From Brachyspira sp. (lineage in GTDB: Bacteria > Spirochaetota > Brachyspiria > Brachyspirales > Brachyspiraceae): DNA of 60,184 nucleotides. How positions within the stretch are numbered: position 1 is the stretch's first letter; each line of letters starts with the position of its first letter. The notes beneath the pieces were generated by a model. That model ran no database searches and was not told the origin of the DNA. It was given only the letters and a program-made list of their open reading frames with translations. The position numbers were made by a program, and so were the translations under genes. This document shows, one piece after another, positions 17,185-26,056 of this stretch. The stretch covers positions 1 to 60,184 of the forward strand of contig NZ_JARHYI010000117.1 of assembly GCF_029258575.1 (NCBI RefSeq), given 5' to 3'.

Positions 17185-17475
17185 TTTATTTAAAGATTCT
17201 TGAAAGTTTTTATTGCTTATAAGATATTTATCAACTATTATTGCTAAGGCACTGTCTTCTTTTTTTAATTCTTTTGCTCCTCTTGTTATTGAACAAAGAC
17301 TTGCATTTAAATGTTTTGCTATTTCATATTGTGGCATCTTCTTCCTCAATAAGGTGACTATCCTTAGTCTTTGCTGTATCATATCCTGTTCATCTTTAGT
17401 AAAGAGCTCCATTAAAAGTTTCTTAATAAACTCTTCATTAGTTTCAGTTGCTAGAATATGTGCTAATAGTTCCAT
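17176..17475 (-). CDS. Trp repressor family DNA-binding protein
   Basis: The 99-residue protein matches TrpR in length and in its core. It shows LLMELFTKDEQDMIQQRLRI, then a helix-turn-helix region QYEIAKHLNASLCSITRGAK in which the ITRG segment holds the Arg that binds tryptophan in E. coli TrpR. It should be a small all-helical dimeric repressor. AAGGAG precedes the ATG. No tryptophan gene is adjacent, so its targets and co-repressor (tryptophan or another ligand) are open. Its 3' end overlaps hemW, giving convergent transcription. Confidence 0.8.
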   Translation of the reverse strand: MELLAHILATETNEEFIKKLLMELFTKDEQDMIQQRLRIVTLLRKKMPQYEIAKHLNASLCSITRGAKELKKEDSALAIIVDKYLISNKNFQESLNKSK

Positions 17476-17647
17476 CTTTTTTTCTCCTTAAAAATTATTG
17501 CTATAAAATTATTACTATTTAGAATACTACTATATTAAGTATAGAATAAATATTAATTTTTTCAAGTAAATTTCTTATTATTATATATAATAATGTTTTA
17601 TATATTACAAATGAATGAGTATTAATGTTTTTATATAAGGTCATTTT

Positions 17648-18217
17648 ATGAAAAAGAGTAATAAAAATTCAAAGGTAATTAAGAAGATTTCAACAAAAGA
17701 AAAAAGCAATAATAATATATTTCTAATACTTTTTGTAGTATTTATTTTTTTTGCATTATTCATACATTTTTATAATAGAAACTTTTCATCGTCATCATTA
17801 AAGAATATAAATGAAGTTGATTCTTCAGGGCTTACTATAGTGATGAAAGCATTACTTAATGAAAATGGAAAATTAACTATTAATGATATAAAGAAACTTA
17901 TAAGAGATAATAGAAAAAGTATAGATTATAAAATTAGAGATAGCAGCAGTAAAACTCTTTTAATGTATGCTGTATTTTATGGTGATGTTGAAATAATAAA
18001 TGATATAGTAGAGTATGGCGGTCAGATAGATGAGGTAGATAATAATGGAAGAACTGCTTTGCATTGGGCGGTTTATTATAATAAATATAATGCAGTTGTT
18101 GCTCTTATAGAACTTGGGGCTAAAGATTATATAAAAGATAATTATTCTCTTACTCCTATAGATATAGCCCAGTATGAGGGGCATGAGGAGATATATGAAT
18201 ATTTATCTAATTTATAA
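17648..18217 (+). CDS. Membrane-anchored ankyrin-repeat protein
   Basis: The 189-residue protein has a basic N-terminus followed by one hydrophobic helix (about residues 26-42), then an exported or cytoplasmic domain with two to three ankyrin repeats. Signature pieces are TLLMYAVFYGDVEIINDIVEY, in shortened form LLMYAVFYGD, and GRTALHWAVYYNK with TPIDIAQYEGHEEI. Ankyrin repeats mediate protein binding. Brachyspira genomes are rich in such proteins. It lies 136 bases before dnaN. A related decayed fragment lies just after dnaN. Confidence 0.8.
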   Translation: MKKSNKNSKVIKKISTKEKSNNNIFLILFVVFIFFALFIHFYNRNFSSSSLKNINEVDSSGLTIVMKALLNENGKLTINDIKKLIRDNRKSIDYKIRDSSSKTLLMYAVFYGDVEIINDIVEYGGQIDEVDNNGRTALHWAVYYNKYNAVVALIELGAKDYIKDNYSLTPIDIAQYEGHEEIYEYLSNL

Positions 18218-18352
18218 TAAAATAATAATGATTTTTTGATGATGAGTTTATTGTATAAAATATATTGTAAAAAATATTTTTTAATGTTAAAATTGAACAT
18301 CAATTATAGTTAATAGAAATTAATAAAATAAATTAATAAAAAAGAGGAAGCG

Positions 18353-19480
18353 ATGAGATTTAGATGTTTAAAAAAAGATATAGTAAAATCTATTGGCGTT
18401 ACTGAGAATGTTGTTGAGGGTAAAGTAATTTATAATATAGAAAGCAATGTACTTTTTCATCTTGCTGGAAATATGCTTACATTAACAGCTACTGATGGTT
18501 CTGTTTGGGCTAGAAGCAGAATAATACTTGATGATTGCGAGGGTGAGGGTGCTGTTGCAGTATATGCTAAAAAGATAAGTTCTATATTAAAAGAGATGCC
18601 AGACGGACTTATTACAATTAATGTTGAAGAGAATGAAAAAATAAATATAGAATCTGAAAATGGAAAAACTAAACACTTAATTATTGGAATGAAAACAGAT
18701 GATTTTCCTGTTTATCCTGAAAGTAATGGAGATATTAGCTATATAATGCTTCCTACTAAAGAATTAGTTACTATGATTAATAAAACTATTTCTTCTATAG
18801 CTAAAGAACCTTTCAAGCCTGCTTTAAGAGGTATATGCTTTGAAAAAACTGATTCTAAATTCCTTGCTGTTGCCACTGACGGAAGAAGAATGGCTGTAAT
18901 TGAAAGAGAATTTGAGGGTGTTGAAAACGGATCTTTCTCAATAATAATAGAGCCTAAAGTATTAAATGAAATACTCGTTACTGCTAATTATGATGAGGTT
19001 GAGCAGGTAAAAATGGGAGTAGATGGTCAGCAGGTTTATTTCCAAGTTGGTAAATATGATTTTGTATCAAGCCTTATAGAAGGAAAATATCCTAATTTCA
19101 GACAGGTTATACCTAAAGAATTTGCTTATAGTTTCAGAGTGAATAAAAATGATTTGCTTGATGCTATAAGAAGAATTGTTCCTATGATTAATGATGTTCG
19201 TTCAAAAAGAATGATATTAACAGTATCGGAAGAATCTCTTAAAGTAAAAGGTATTAACCAAGAGATGGGAGAATCTTTAGAGGAGATAGATATAAAATAT
19301 TCAGGCGAGGAGCATTCTGTAGCCTACAATTATACTTATATTCAAGATGTTATTAAGCAGATTGATTCTGAGATAGTTACTTTCATGGTTAATAAAGATT
19401 CAAGCCCTACTATGGTAAAAGAGATAGAAAGAGAGGATTATTATTATATTATCATGCCTATGAGTATAGGTGAGGAGTAA
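18353..19480 (+). CDS. dnaN: DNA polymerase III beta subunit (sliding clamp)
   Basis: The 375-residue length and sequence fit DnaN, the ring-shaped processivity clamp. Landmarks are LTLTATDGSVWARSRI with the strand pattern of domain 1, FKPALRGICFEK and TDGRRMAVIERE in domain 2, SLIEGKYPNFRQVIP in the domain 2/3 junction, and a C-terminus YYYIIMPMSIGEE near the normal VMPMRL position. A strong AGAGGAAG site precedes the ATG. It is not flanked by dnaA, recF or gyrB here, so the usual origin-linked cluster is broken up. Confidence 0.95.
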   Translation: MRFRCLKKDIVKSIGVTENVVEGKVIYNIESNVLFHLAGNMLTLTATDGSVWARSRIILDDCEGEGAVAVYAKKISSILKEMPDGLITINVEENEKINIESENGKTKHLIIGMKTDDFPVYPESNGDISYIMLPTKELVTMINKTISSIAKEPFKPALRGICFEKTDSKFLAVATDGRRMAVIEREFEGVENGSFSIIIEPKVLNEILVTANYDEVEQVKMGVDGQQVYFQVGKYDFVSSLIEGKYPNFRQVIPKEFAYSFRVNKNDLLDAIRRIVPMINDVRSKRMILTVSEESLKVKGINQEMGESLEEIDIKYSGEEHSVAYNYTYIQDVIKQIDSEIVTFMVNKDSSPTMVKEIEREDYYYIIMPMSIGEE

Positions 19481-19551
19481 TTAATATATAAACTTCTTAT
19501 AATATCAATTATAATTTTATTGTCTGTTATAAAATATTTTGATAATTTTAA

Positions 19552-19668
19552 GATGGTGCAGATATAAATTCTTCTGACTATCAATACAGAACTCCTTTAA
19601 TGTATGCTGTATCAAACGGAAATGCTGATATAATACTTTATATTTTTGATTTTGTTTTGCATCATTAA
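19552..19668 (+). pseudogene. Ankyrin-repeat gene fragment
   Basis: A 38-codon frame with no start codon and a stop directly upstream encodes DGADINSSDYQYRTPLMYA and then VSNGNADIILYI, one full ankyrin repeat. It ends in a stop at 19668. It resembles the repeats of the intact ankyrin protein at 17648 and is best read as the relic of a second ankyrin gene. Confidence 0.7.
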
Positions 19669-19671
19669 TTG

Positions 19672-19843
19672 TTAATTATGTATTTTCATTTCTATCGAAT
19701 GTTTGTATAAATTATTCGTATCAAAATCATTATCTTCTAAAAATAAATTATAATTATAGAAAACCTATTATATTTGATTTTTCTTTTCGTATATCATAGC
19801 CTTTATATTTCAAATCGCTTAATTTATAAATATCATCATTCAT
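19672..19843 (-). pseudogene. Frameshifted small-gene relic
   Basis: On the minus strand an ATG at 19843 opens MNDDIYKLSDLKYKGYDI and ends after about 29 codons. One frame shift lets it continue with NYNLFLEDNDFDTNNLYKHS to a stop at 19672. The even composition on both sides of the shift suggests a decayed gene of about 57 codons or the end of a longer one. The family is unknown. Confidence 0.5.
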
Positions 19844-19891
19844 TATAGCAAAGCATTTAAAGAATAAATATTATAAAGATTAAATAGTTTA

Positions 19892-20407
19892 TCATTGATC
19901 AACTGTAAATATAACAGATCTGTTTGATTGAGAAGCATTTGTCCAAAACTCTATACTTCTATAAAAATAATCCCAAGTATATTCAAAATCTTCATCATTT
20001 AAAGTATATTCATAATCTTTTTCATCTATTTTAAAATATTTTTCTTTGAACTTTTCTTTTGTTATAGTTTCTATTTTTTTAGCTATATCTTTAACCATAT
20101 TTTCTTTTTTTAAAGTGATAATATAATCTTCCTCATCATCTCCGTTTCCGTATAAAACATCGCCTCCCATTATAATAGATCCTAAAGGATAATTATCATC
20201 ACCAAATACTAAAAGTCCGTCATTAGAAAGACATCTATGCATAGTGTCCCAAGATTTATCTAGTTCATAAACATATTTTGTATGCTTTTCAAAGTAAATT
20301 TCTTCTAAATATTCAGTAACAAAATCGGGTCTTTCAAGTCTTGAAGTTTTTAATAATTTATTTAAATCTTTATCGCTTAAAGCAAAAAACATACCTAAAC
20401 AGCCCAT
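19892..20407 (-). CDS. DUF1877 (YfbM-like) protein
   Basis: The 171-residue cytoplasmic protein begins MGCLGMFFALSDKDLNKLL and contains LDKSWDTMHRCLS followed by PLGSIIMGGD, the pattern of the DUF1877/YfbM family (typically MGMIG..., KRWDFLH..., AVLG). No biochemical function is established for the family. GGAG lies seven bases before the ATG. It has no obvious operon partner; the small membrane protein gene downstream is 66 bases away on the same strand. Confidence 0.75.
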   Translation of the reverse strand: MGCLGMFFALSDKDLNKLLKTSRLERPDFVTEYLEEIYFEKHTKYVYELDKSWDTMHRCLSNDGLLVFGDDNYPLGSIIMGGDVLYGNGDDEEDYIITLKKENMVKDIAKKIETITKEKFKEKYFKIDEKDYEYTLNDEDFEYTWDYFYRSIEFWTNASQSNRSVIFTVDQ

Positions 20408-20473
20408 AAGATAACTCCATAGTAATTTATAATTTAATTATTCTAAAAATAATATTTTTGTCAAAATCATATT

Positions 20474-20737
20474 TTATAGAAAAGTATTAGCTGCAAATAT
20501 TATTATTCCTAAAAATATACTGTATATCAAAGACATTTTTATTTTTATAGATTTAAGGAAATATATAACTAAAAATAAAGCAAAGATTAAAGTAGCTACA
20601 AAATAATATCTTTTAATACCATCATTAGTTACTATTAGAGTTATAGATGCTACTATATTACTAATCATAACTACTCTTGCAAGTATAAGCTGCATGGTTA
20701 TGGCAAGAATATCATCTTTATCTGGTTCTTGATTCAT
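20474..20737 (-). CDS. Small three-helix membrane protein
   Basis: The 87-residue protein is mostly hydrophobic, with three probable transmembrane helices (about 14-35, 43-60 and 64-86) and an acidic N-terminus (MNQEPDKDD). I recognise no family. AAAGG precedes the ATG. It lies between the DUF1877 gene and ftsA on the same strand, 71 bases downstream of ftsA, so it may be expressed from the ftsA transcript. Confidence 0.55.
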   Translation of the reverse strand: MNQEPDKDDILAITMQLILARVVMISNIVASITLIVTNDGIKRYYFVATLIFALFLVIYFLKSIKIKMSLIYSIFLGIIIFAANTFL

Positions 20738-20808
20738 ATTTATATACCTTTATATTTTGTTTCATTATTACATATAAAGGTATAAAAATCAATTGAATTA
20801 TTTGTATT

Positions 20809-22056
20809 TTATCTAAAAAATTCAGAGAAAGGATTTTTAAAATTAAATTTAAACTTACTTTTCTCATTCTGTTTTTTATGAGGTATATTTACCTGAGTAG
20901 CTTCATCTAAACTCATCATAAGTATACCTATAACAGCAGAATAAGCAGGATTATTTGCTATATCTCTGATACCTTCTATTTTGTCAGGCACACCGATTCT
21001 TGCGGTAATAGGAGCAGTACCCTTAACAGCCGTTTGATAAGCTTTAGCAAGCTCAACTAATCCCGGAAGTAAAGCACCTCCTCCAGTAAATACCATTCCT
21101 GCAGAAAGTGAATCAATATATTTCATTTTGCTTAATTCTTTTCCGCATAAGCTGAATATTTCTTCTACTCTAGGCTGTATTATTTCTGTCAATACTCTTT
21201 TAGGTATTGTACGCATTTGTCCGCTTGCAGTAGGTACTTCTATGATTTCTTTTTCTCCTACCATATCTATGAAAGCAAATCCATGATCTCTTTTTAATTT
21301 TTCAGCAGACGGTATGGTTATTCTAAGACCTTCGGCTATATCATTAGTTATATGCTGGCTTCCCACAGGTATAACAGCAGTATGCCAAACTGAACCTTCT
21401 AAATATACCATAATTGAAGTAGTTGAATGTCCTATATCAAATACAACAACTCCTAATTCTTTTTCATCTTCTGTAAGGCATGCTTCAGAACTTCCTCTTA
21501 TATTAACTATAAAATCCTTTCCAGAAAAACGCATTTTATTCAAAGTCTTTTTTAAATGTTCACTTACATGTTTAAGCCCTGTTATTATATGCACTTTAGT
21601 TTCAAGTCTAGTTCCAGACATTCCTATAGGATTTTTTATTTCATCTTGTCCGTCTAAAGAATATTCTTGTTCTATAGCTTCTATTATTTCTCTGTCAGCA
21701 GGTATTAATATATTTTTCGCACTTTCTAATACTCTTTCTATCTCAACAGGTGTAACTTCTTTATCTTTAGTATTAACTCCTATTACACCTTTACTGTTTA
21801 ATCCTTTTATATGATCTCCGCCTATAGCTGCAATTATATCAGGAGCCTGCAATCCAGCCATATGTTCAGCTTCATTTATAGATTTTTCTATAGCATTAGC
21901 AGCAGCATCTATATTGATAATTACACCTTTTTTAATGCCCTCACTTTCACTTTCGCCTATACCTATAACATCTAATTTATCATTATTAACTCGGGCTATT
22001 ACAGTTTTTATTGATGCACTTCCAACATCTAATCCTGCTAAAATTGGCTCTTTCAA
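20809..22056 (-). CDS. ftsA: Cell division protein FtsA
   Basis: The 415-residue protein has the actin-like fold of FtsA: phosphate-1 loop LAGLDVGSASIKTVIA, VVVFDIGHSTTSIMVY (phosphate-2) and MVFTGGGALLPG (adenosine motif). The C-terminus ends in a short aromatic/basic amphipathic segment (FKNPFSEFFR) that fits a membrane-targeting helix. FtsA tethers FtsZ filaments to the inner face of the membrane. The start is a TTG at 22056, with AGGAG seven bases upstream. ftsZ is not directly downstream, unlike in many bacteria. Confidence 0.93.
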   Translation of the reverse strand: MKEPILAGLDVGSASIKTVIARVNNDKLDVIGIGESESEGIKKGVIINIDAAANAIEKSINEAEHMAGLQAPDIIAAIGGDHIKGLNSKGVIGVNTKDKEVTPVEIERVLESAKNILIPADREIIEAIEQEYSLDGQDEIKNPIGMSGTRLETKVHIITGLKHVSEHLKKTLNKMRFSGKDFIVNIRGSSEACLTEDEKELGVVVFDIGHSTTSIMVYLEGSVWHTAVIPVGSQHITNDIAEGLRITIPSAEKLKRDHGFAFIDMVGEKEIIEVPTASGQMRTIPKRVLTEIIQPRVEEIFSLCGKELSKMKYIDSLSAGMVFTGGGALLPGLVELAKAYQTAVKGTAPITARIGVPDKIEGIRDIANNPAYSAVIGILMMSLDEATQVNIPHKKQNEKSKFKFNFKNPFSEFFR

Positions 22057-22181
22057 GGTAAACTCCTAAATAATAATATTATGTTAATATTCTCGGAAAA
22101 AATTAAAGTAGTATTAATATTTTTGCATGATTTATATACGATTAAATTATTAAATAAGTTTATAATTATTTATTTTTTATA

Positions 22182-22682
22182 TTATAATATAACCCATTTA
22201 TCATTTTCATAAGACATTACGAAGGTTTGTCTTGCTTTTGATGTAGTATCTTCCGCTCTGTCGTACACAGAGGAATCAGCATCTATATATGCTTTTTTTC
22301 CTTCCAATTTAATATCATAAACTTTTTCTATTTTAGTTTCAAATTCAAAATCTAATGAAGGATCGCTTTGTACATATTCATCAGCATTTTTTATATTTCT
22401 GCTTTTTTTCAAAATTTCTTTATAGCTTGAAGAATAGAATCTTTCATAAGCTATGCGAACTGTATCCTGATTATAAGGCATAGAATAAAATTCTTTCAAA
22501 GATGATAATGCTAATTTTTTTAATTTTTCTTCATCATATTCTTTTACTTCAATATTTTCTTTGAAATCTTCATCTGCTAAAATAATCTCTATTCTTTTGG
22601 CATTATCTGCATTATCATCTTTACTATTGCATGATATAAAAGATAATAGAGTGAATGATATTAATAATATATATTTAAACAT
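22182..22682 (-). CDS. Lipoprotein of unknown function
   Basis: The 166-residue protein has a short signal peptide ending in a lipobox (LSFISC, Cys at residue 19), followed by an acidic linker. The C-terminal part (KIEKVYDIKLEGKKAYIDADSSVY ending in DKWVIL) resembles the alpha+beta domains of small lipoproteins such as DUF4878-type NTF2-like folds, in pattern only. It starts three bases after the stop of the upstream gene, whose last codons supply the GAAGGA ribosome-binding site, so the two are tightly coupled. Confidence 0.65.
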   Translation of the reverse strand: MFKYILLISFTLLSFISCNSKDDNADNAKRIEIILADEDFKENIEVKEYDEEKLKKLALSSLKEFYSMPYNQDTVRIAYERFYSSSYKEILKKSRNIKNADEYVQSDPSLDFEFETKIEKVYDIKLEGKKAYIDADSSVYDRAEDTTSKARQTFVMSYENDKWVIL

Positions 22683-22685
22683 TAA

Positions 22686-23342
22686 TTAAAGTCCTTCTAA
22701 TATAGATTTTCTAGTTTTTTGGGGAGGAACTTCTTCTTTTTCTTTTATTCTAGTTTGAGAAGTAGTTGTAACATTATTCATATCTATATATTTTATAATA
22801 CTAGGTCTTTCTAATATTATTCTTATATTTCCGTTCTGCCAAGCTACAGTATTAGCATTCAAAAAAGAACCTTTTGTATATTTTGCATTTAAAGCAGAAA
22901 GCAATTCTAAGAAATCAACCTGATTAGGCTGAAAGTTTATAGTTATAGAATATAAGACATCATTTTTAAATATAAAATATCCACTTTTATAGAATTTATT
23001 TTCTTCTAAAGCAAGAAATGTTGCACTTTCTTCTGCATTCAAATCAACAGTACCAGTCATATACTGCTTTGGAAGAGTCATAGTATTATCACTTAATATA
23101 GCATTTATAGTATCTTCTCTTGTAGCACCTAATGTGATATTTTTGAAACCTGTTATAGGAGTATTTATCACAGCGGGCTTTCTTCCCATTATAGCATCAT
23201 TAGTTATATATTCATTATTATTTTGATTATTGTCCTCTGTCTGTGTGTTATTATTATTTGGAACATAAGCATCATTAGTTGCATATTGAGGAAATAAATA
23301 ATATCCAAATAAAAACATCAAAATAAATATATATTTTTTCAT
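22686..23342 (-). CDS. Secreted protein of unknown function
   Basis: The 218-residue protein carries an N-terminal hydrophobic segment (residues 4-17) with a probable cleavage site near FPQYA. An Asn-rich low-complexity stretch (about 27-46) and a compact C-terminal domain (about 60-190) follow. The domain has the pattern NITLGATREDTINAIL...LYSITINF, reminiscent of small periplasmic beta-alpha domains. I know no family for it. It forms a two-gene operon with the downstream lipoprotein and is probably periplasmic. Confidence 0.6.
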   Translation of the reverse strand: MKKYIFILMFLFGYYLFPQYATNDAYVPNNNNTQTEDNNQNNNEYITNDAIMGRKPAVINTPITGFKNITLGATREDTINAILSDNTMTLPKQYMTGTVDLNAEESATFLALEENKFYKSGYFIFKNDVLYSITINFQPNQVDFLELLSALNAKYTKGSFLNANTVAWQNGNIRIILERPSIIKYIDMNNVTTTSQTRIKEKEEVPPQKTRKSILEGL

Positions 23343-23549
23343 TTTTTATTCCTAATTCTTGTTTAAAATATAAATACAATCTTACTATATAGTTTCGGAT
23401 ATATTTTTATTTTCAAATAGTAAAATTATTTTAATATTACAAGTTTATGGTATATTAAATTTGACATTATGTAAATAAATACTATAATTAAAAATTATTT
23501 GTTTTCATTAAAAATTTGAAAAAATTATGAAATATATTATATTTTAAAT

Positions 23550-24260
23550 ATGTGTGGGGTTTTAGATAATATGAGTGATAATAGATACAATAGGGTTACA
23601 ATAGTATGTGGGCATTATGGATCAGGAAAAACTACTTTTTCTATCAACTATAGTATATACATTAGAAAATTTGCATCTAAAGATATTTATATTGCCGATT
23701 TAGATGTTGTAAATCCATATTTCAGATCAAGAGAACATTCTAAATATTTAGAAGATAAAAATATAAAAGTAATAGGAAGTTATTTACCTCAATCAGGTTC
23801 TGATATACCAGCTGTATCTGCAGAAGTTTATTCTATTTTCAATAGAAAAGATATTATAGGAATAGTTGATATGGGAGGCAATTCCACAGGCAGTTTATCT
23901 TTTGCGACTTTTCGTGAGAATGTAGATGTAAATGAAACCGATGTTTTTTTTATTATGAATGCAGGCAGAAATGAAAATTCTACTTTTGAATTGGCTTTGG
24001 GACATTTATTAGATATAGAAGCAACACTTGGATTAAAAATTACTGCTATAATAAATAATACTCATTTGATGGATTATACTAGTTTAGAAGATATAGAAAA
24101 AGGAGAAAAAATCGCTAGTGAATTATCAAAAGAGAAAAATATACCTATAAAATTTACTTGTGTGAATAGTAAATTTTATAATAAAAATTCTAAAATGCAT
24201 AGTCAATATGATTTGTTTTTAATTGATTATGATATAAAAAGTATAGGAAATATTATATAA
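23550..24260 (+). CDS. P-loop ATPase of the MinD/CobQ-like class
   Basis: The 236-residue protein has a Walker A motif (CGHYGSGKTTFSINYS), a switch-like DLDVVNPYFRSREH and a Walker B-type IVDMGGNSTG. These place it among SIMIBI ATP-binding proteins, often seen as unnamed CobQ/MinD-type proteins in anaerobes. The role is unknown. Another possible start is the ATG at 23571, preceded by GTGGGG at eleven bases; I keep the upstream ATG without strong evidence. It is followed after seven bases by a hypothetical gene on the same strand. Confidence 0.7.
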   Translation: MCGVLDNMSDNRYNRVTIVCGHYGSGKTTFSINYSIYIRKFASKDIYIADLDVVNPYFRSREHSKYLEDKNIKVIGSYLPQSGSDIPAVSAEVYSIFNRKDIIGIVDMGGNSTGSLSFATFRENVDVNETDVFFIMNAGRNENSTFELALGHLLDIEATLGLKITAIINNTHLMDYTSLEDIEKGEKIASELSKEKNIPIKFTCVNSKFYNKNSKMHSQYDLFLIDYDIKSIGNII

Positions 24261-24267
24261 TTGATTT

Positions 24268-25032
24268 ATGAATTATAGCGATGTGAGATTATATGAGATA
24301 GCCTCTATGTTATCGCCTAGTGTATATGAAACTATGTTTTATAGCCAGTATCAGGGACGTTCTGATAAAGATGCTATTATTTTGGATGATGAAACTTTTG
24401 AAAGGTATTATATATCAGATAATGTTTATAAGAATTTTTTATTTTCAAATTCTGTAAGACTTGGAAAAAGTGTTGATTATATAGGTGTTAATCAAATGTA
24501 TAGCTCTGTGATAGAGGATATGGAAATAAGAAAAAATGATATTGTTATGAAATTAAATGATACTGCTTTGACTAATTTGGCAAACAGCTTAATAAAAATA
24601 AAATCTATAAATGTTCAGTTAGAGCCTTTCTATATAACTTTTATCTTTAAAGGTATAAATTACTATTCTAATAATTCTTTAGATGAAAATGAAAAATTAA
24701 TACCTATAGATGAAAGTCCTATTAATACTATATATTGTCAGGATCAATTAGTTTTTGTTAATGATAAACATATAGATATGGTTATATCCACTCAATGCTC
24801 TAATACTAATAAATTAAAATACATTATTATAAATTGTAATCATATTGAAGTTATAGAATCGGCTAAAGATGTATGGAAGAATACTTTTAAAAATGATTTT
24901 TCTATGCTTTATGAATATTTTGTAAATATTAGAAAATCTAATAATTTAATAATAGAATGGAGTGTATATAAGAATATAATAACTGGATATGAAAAGTTTA
25001 TGTCTGATTTTATAGATTTAGATGATTGTTAA
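24268..25032 (+). CDS. Hypothetical cytoplasmic protein
   Basis: The 254-residue protein has no signal peptide, transmembrane helix or recognisable motif. Its composition is Asn-, Ile- and Asp-rich with mixed alpha/beta alternation. It is sandwiched between the P-loop ATPase (seven bases upstream) and the GT9 glycosyltransferase (34 bases downstream), and all read the same way, which implies one transcript. Whether it belongs functionally to the ATPase or to glycan assembly cannot be told. Confidence 0.55.
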   Translation: MNYSDVRLYEIASMLSPSVYETMFYSQYQGRSDKDAIILDDETFERYYISDNVYKNFLFSNSVRLGKSVDYIGVNQMYSSVIEDMEIRKNDIVMKLNDTALTNLANSLIKIKSINVQLEPFYITFIFKGINYYSNNSLDENEKLIPIDESPINTIYCQDQLVFVNDKHIDMVISTQCSNTNKLKYIIINCNHIEVIESAKDVWKNTFKNDFSMLYEYFVNIRKSNNLIIEWSVYKNIITGYEKFMSDFIDLDDC

Positions 25033-25066
25033 GTTTATTATATATTTTATAATTGCATTATTATAT

Positions 25067-26056
25067 ATGAAAGATATTAAAAATTTGCTTATACATTCTC
25101 CTAATTGGCTTGGTGATATAATTATGTCTATGCCTACCATTTATCTTATAAAAGAAAAATATAAGGATATTAAAATTACTGCAATGGTAAAAAAATCTAT
25201 GATGGGTATTTTTACAGTTAGTGATTTGGTTGATGATTGTATAGAATTAAAAAATTTTCCAAGTTTAAGAAAATATAATTTTGATGCGGCTTTGATTTTC
25301 CCTAATTCATTTGAAAGTGCATTTAGAATATTCGGTCATGGTATAAAAACTCGTATAGGGTATAAGGCCGATTATAGAAGTTTTATGCTTACTGATGCTG
25401 TAAATAGAAAAGAAGTAAGATGGATACATACATCTGATTATTATGTTAATTTACTTAAGACTCTTGATATAAATGAACAAAGACCTAATTTTACTCTTAA
25501 AATAAAAGATGAGATATTAAATAAAGCAAAAGAATATTTAAAAACTGTAAATCCTGATAATAAAAAGATATTTGCATACGGAATAGGTGCTACAAATAGT
25601 TTTGGTAAGATTTGGAAAGAGGAAAATTTTGCTGAAGTTGCTAACTATTTATCAAATAAATATGATGCTTTAACATTATTCGTTACAACCACTAATGAGA
25701 AAGAAATATCTGATAAAATATCTGCGATGCTATTAAAAGAACCTATAATACCTTATATGTCTTTGGACATGATAGCGGCAATTTTGAGTTTATGTGATGG
25801 TTTTATAGGCAATGATTCAGGTGCTATGCATGTGGCATCTATAGTTGGTATACCTACTTTGGCATTATATTTTGCTACACCTGCATGGCAAAATTATCCT
25901 ATAGGCATTAATAGTTATGTAATAGAAAAAAAACCAGATAATCCTGCCTGTATATGTGGCGGAAAAAAATGCAAATTAGAAACTTTTGAGTGTAGGTATA
26001 TTATAAGTTCAAAAGAGGTTATAAATAAATTTGAAGGGATTATTGATGGATTATGA
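25067..26056 (+). CDS. Glycosyltransferase family 9 (heptosyltransferase-like)
   Basis: About 329 residues follow the chosen start MKDIKNLLIHSPNWLGD. Family hallmarks are SPNWLGDIIMSMPTIYLIKE near the N-terminus and the nucleotide-sugar binding FIGNDSGAMHVASIVGIPT near the C-terminus, as in ADP-heptose:LPS heptosyltransferase II (WaaF type). It should act at the inner membrane surface on lipooligosaccharide core. The longer frame from 25022 adds 15 hydrophobic residues and overlaps the previous gene, so it seems less likely. A Cys cluster (CICGGKKCKLETFEC) near the C-terminus is also seen in WaaF relatives. Its stop overlaps the next gene by 11 bases. Confidence 0.82.
   Translation: MKDIKNLLIHSPNWLGDIIMSMPTIYLIKEKYKDIKITAMVKKSMMGIFTVSDLVDDCIELKNFPSLRKYNFDAALIFPNSFESAFRIFGHGIKTRIGYKADYRSFMLTDAVNRKEVRWIHTSDYYVNLLKTLDINEQRPNFTLKIKDEILNKAKEYLKTVNPDNKKIFAYGIGATNSFGKIWKEENFAEVANYLSNKYDALTLFVTTTNEKEISDKISAMLLKEPIIPYMSLDMIAAILSLCDGFIGNDSGAMHVASIVGIPTLALYFATPAWQNYPIGINSYVIEKKPDNPACICGGKKCKLETFECRYIISSKEVINKFEGIIDGL

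Noticed and set aside
18353-19480. Chromosome origin next to dnaN
   Set aside because: There is no dnaA, recF or gyrB, and I see no cluster of DnaA boxes, so dnaN is isolated here.
21314-21814. A 166-residue open frame on the plus strand
   Set aside because: It lies fully antisense to ftsA, has no ribosome-binding site, and reads as a reverse-strand shadow of conserved FtsA codons.
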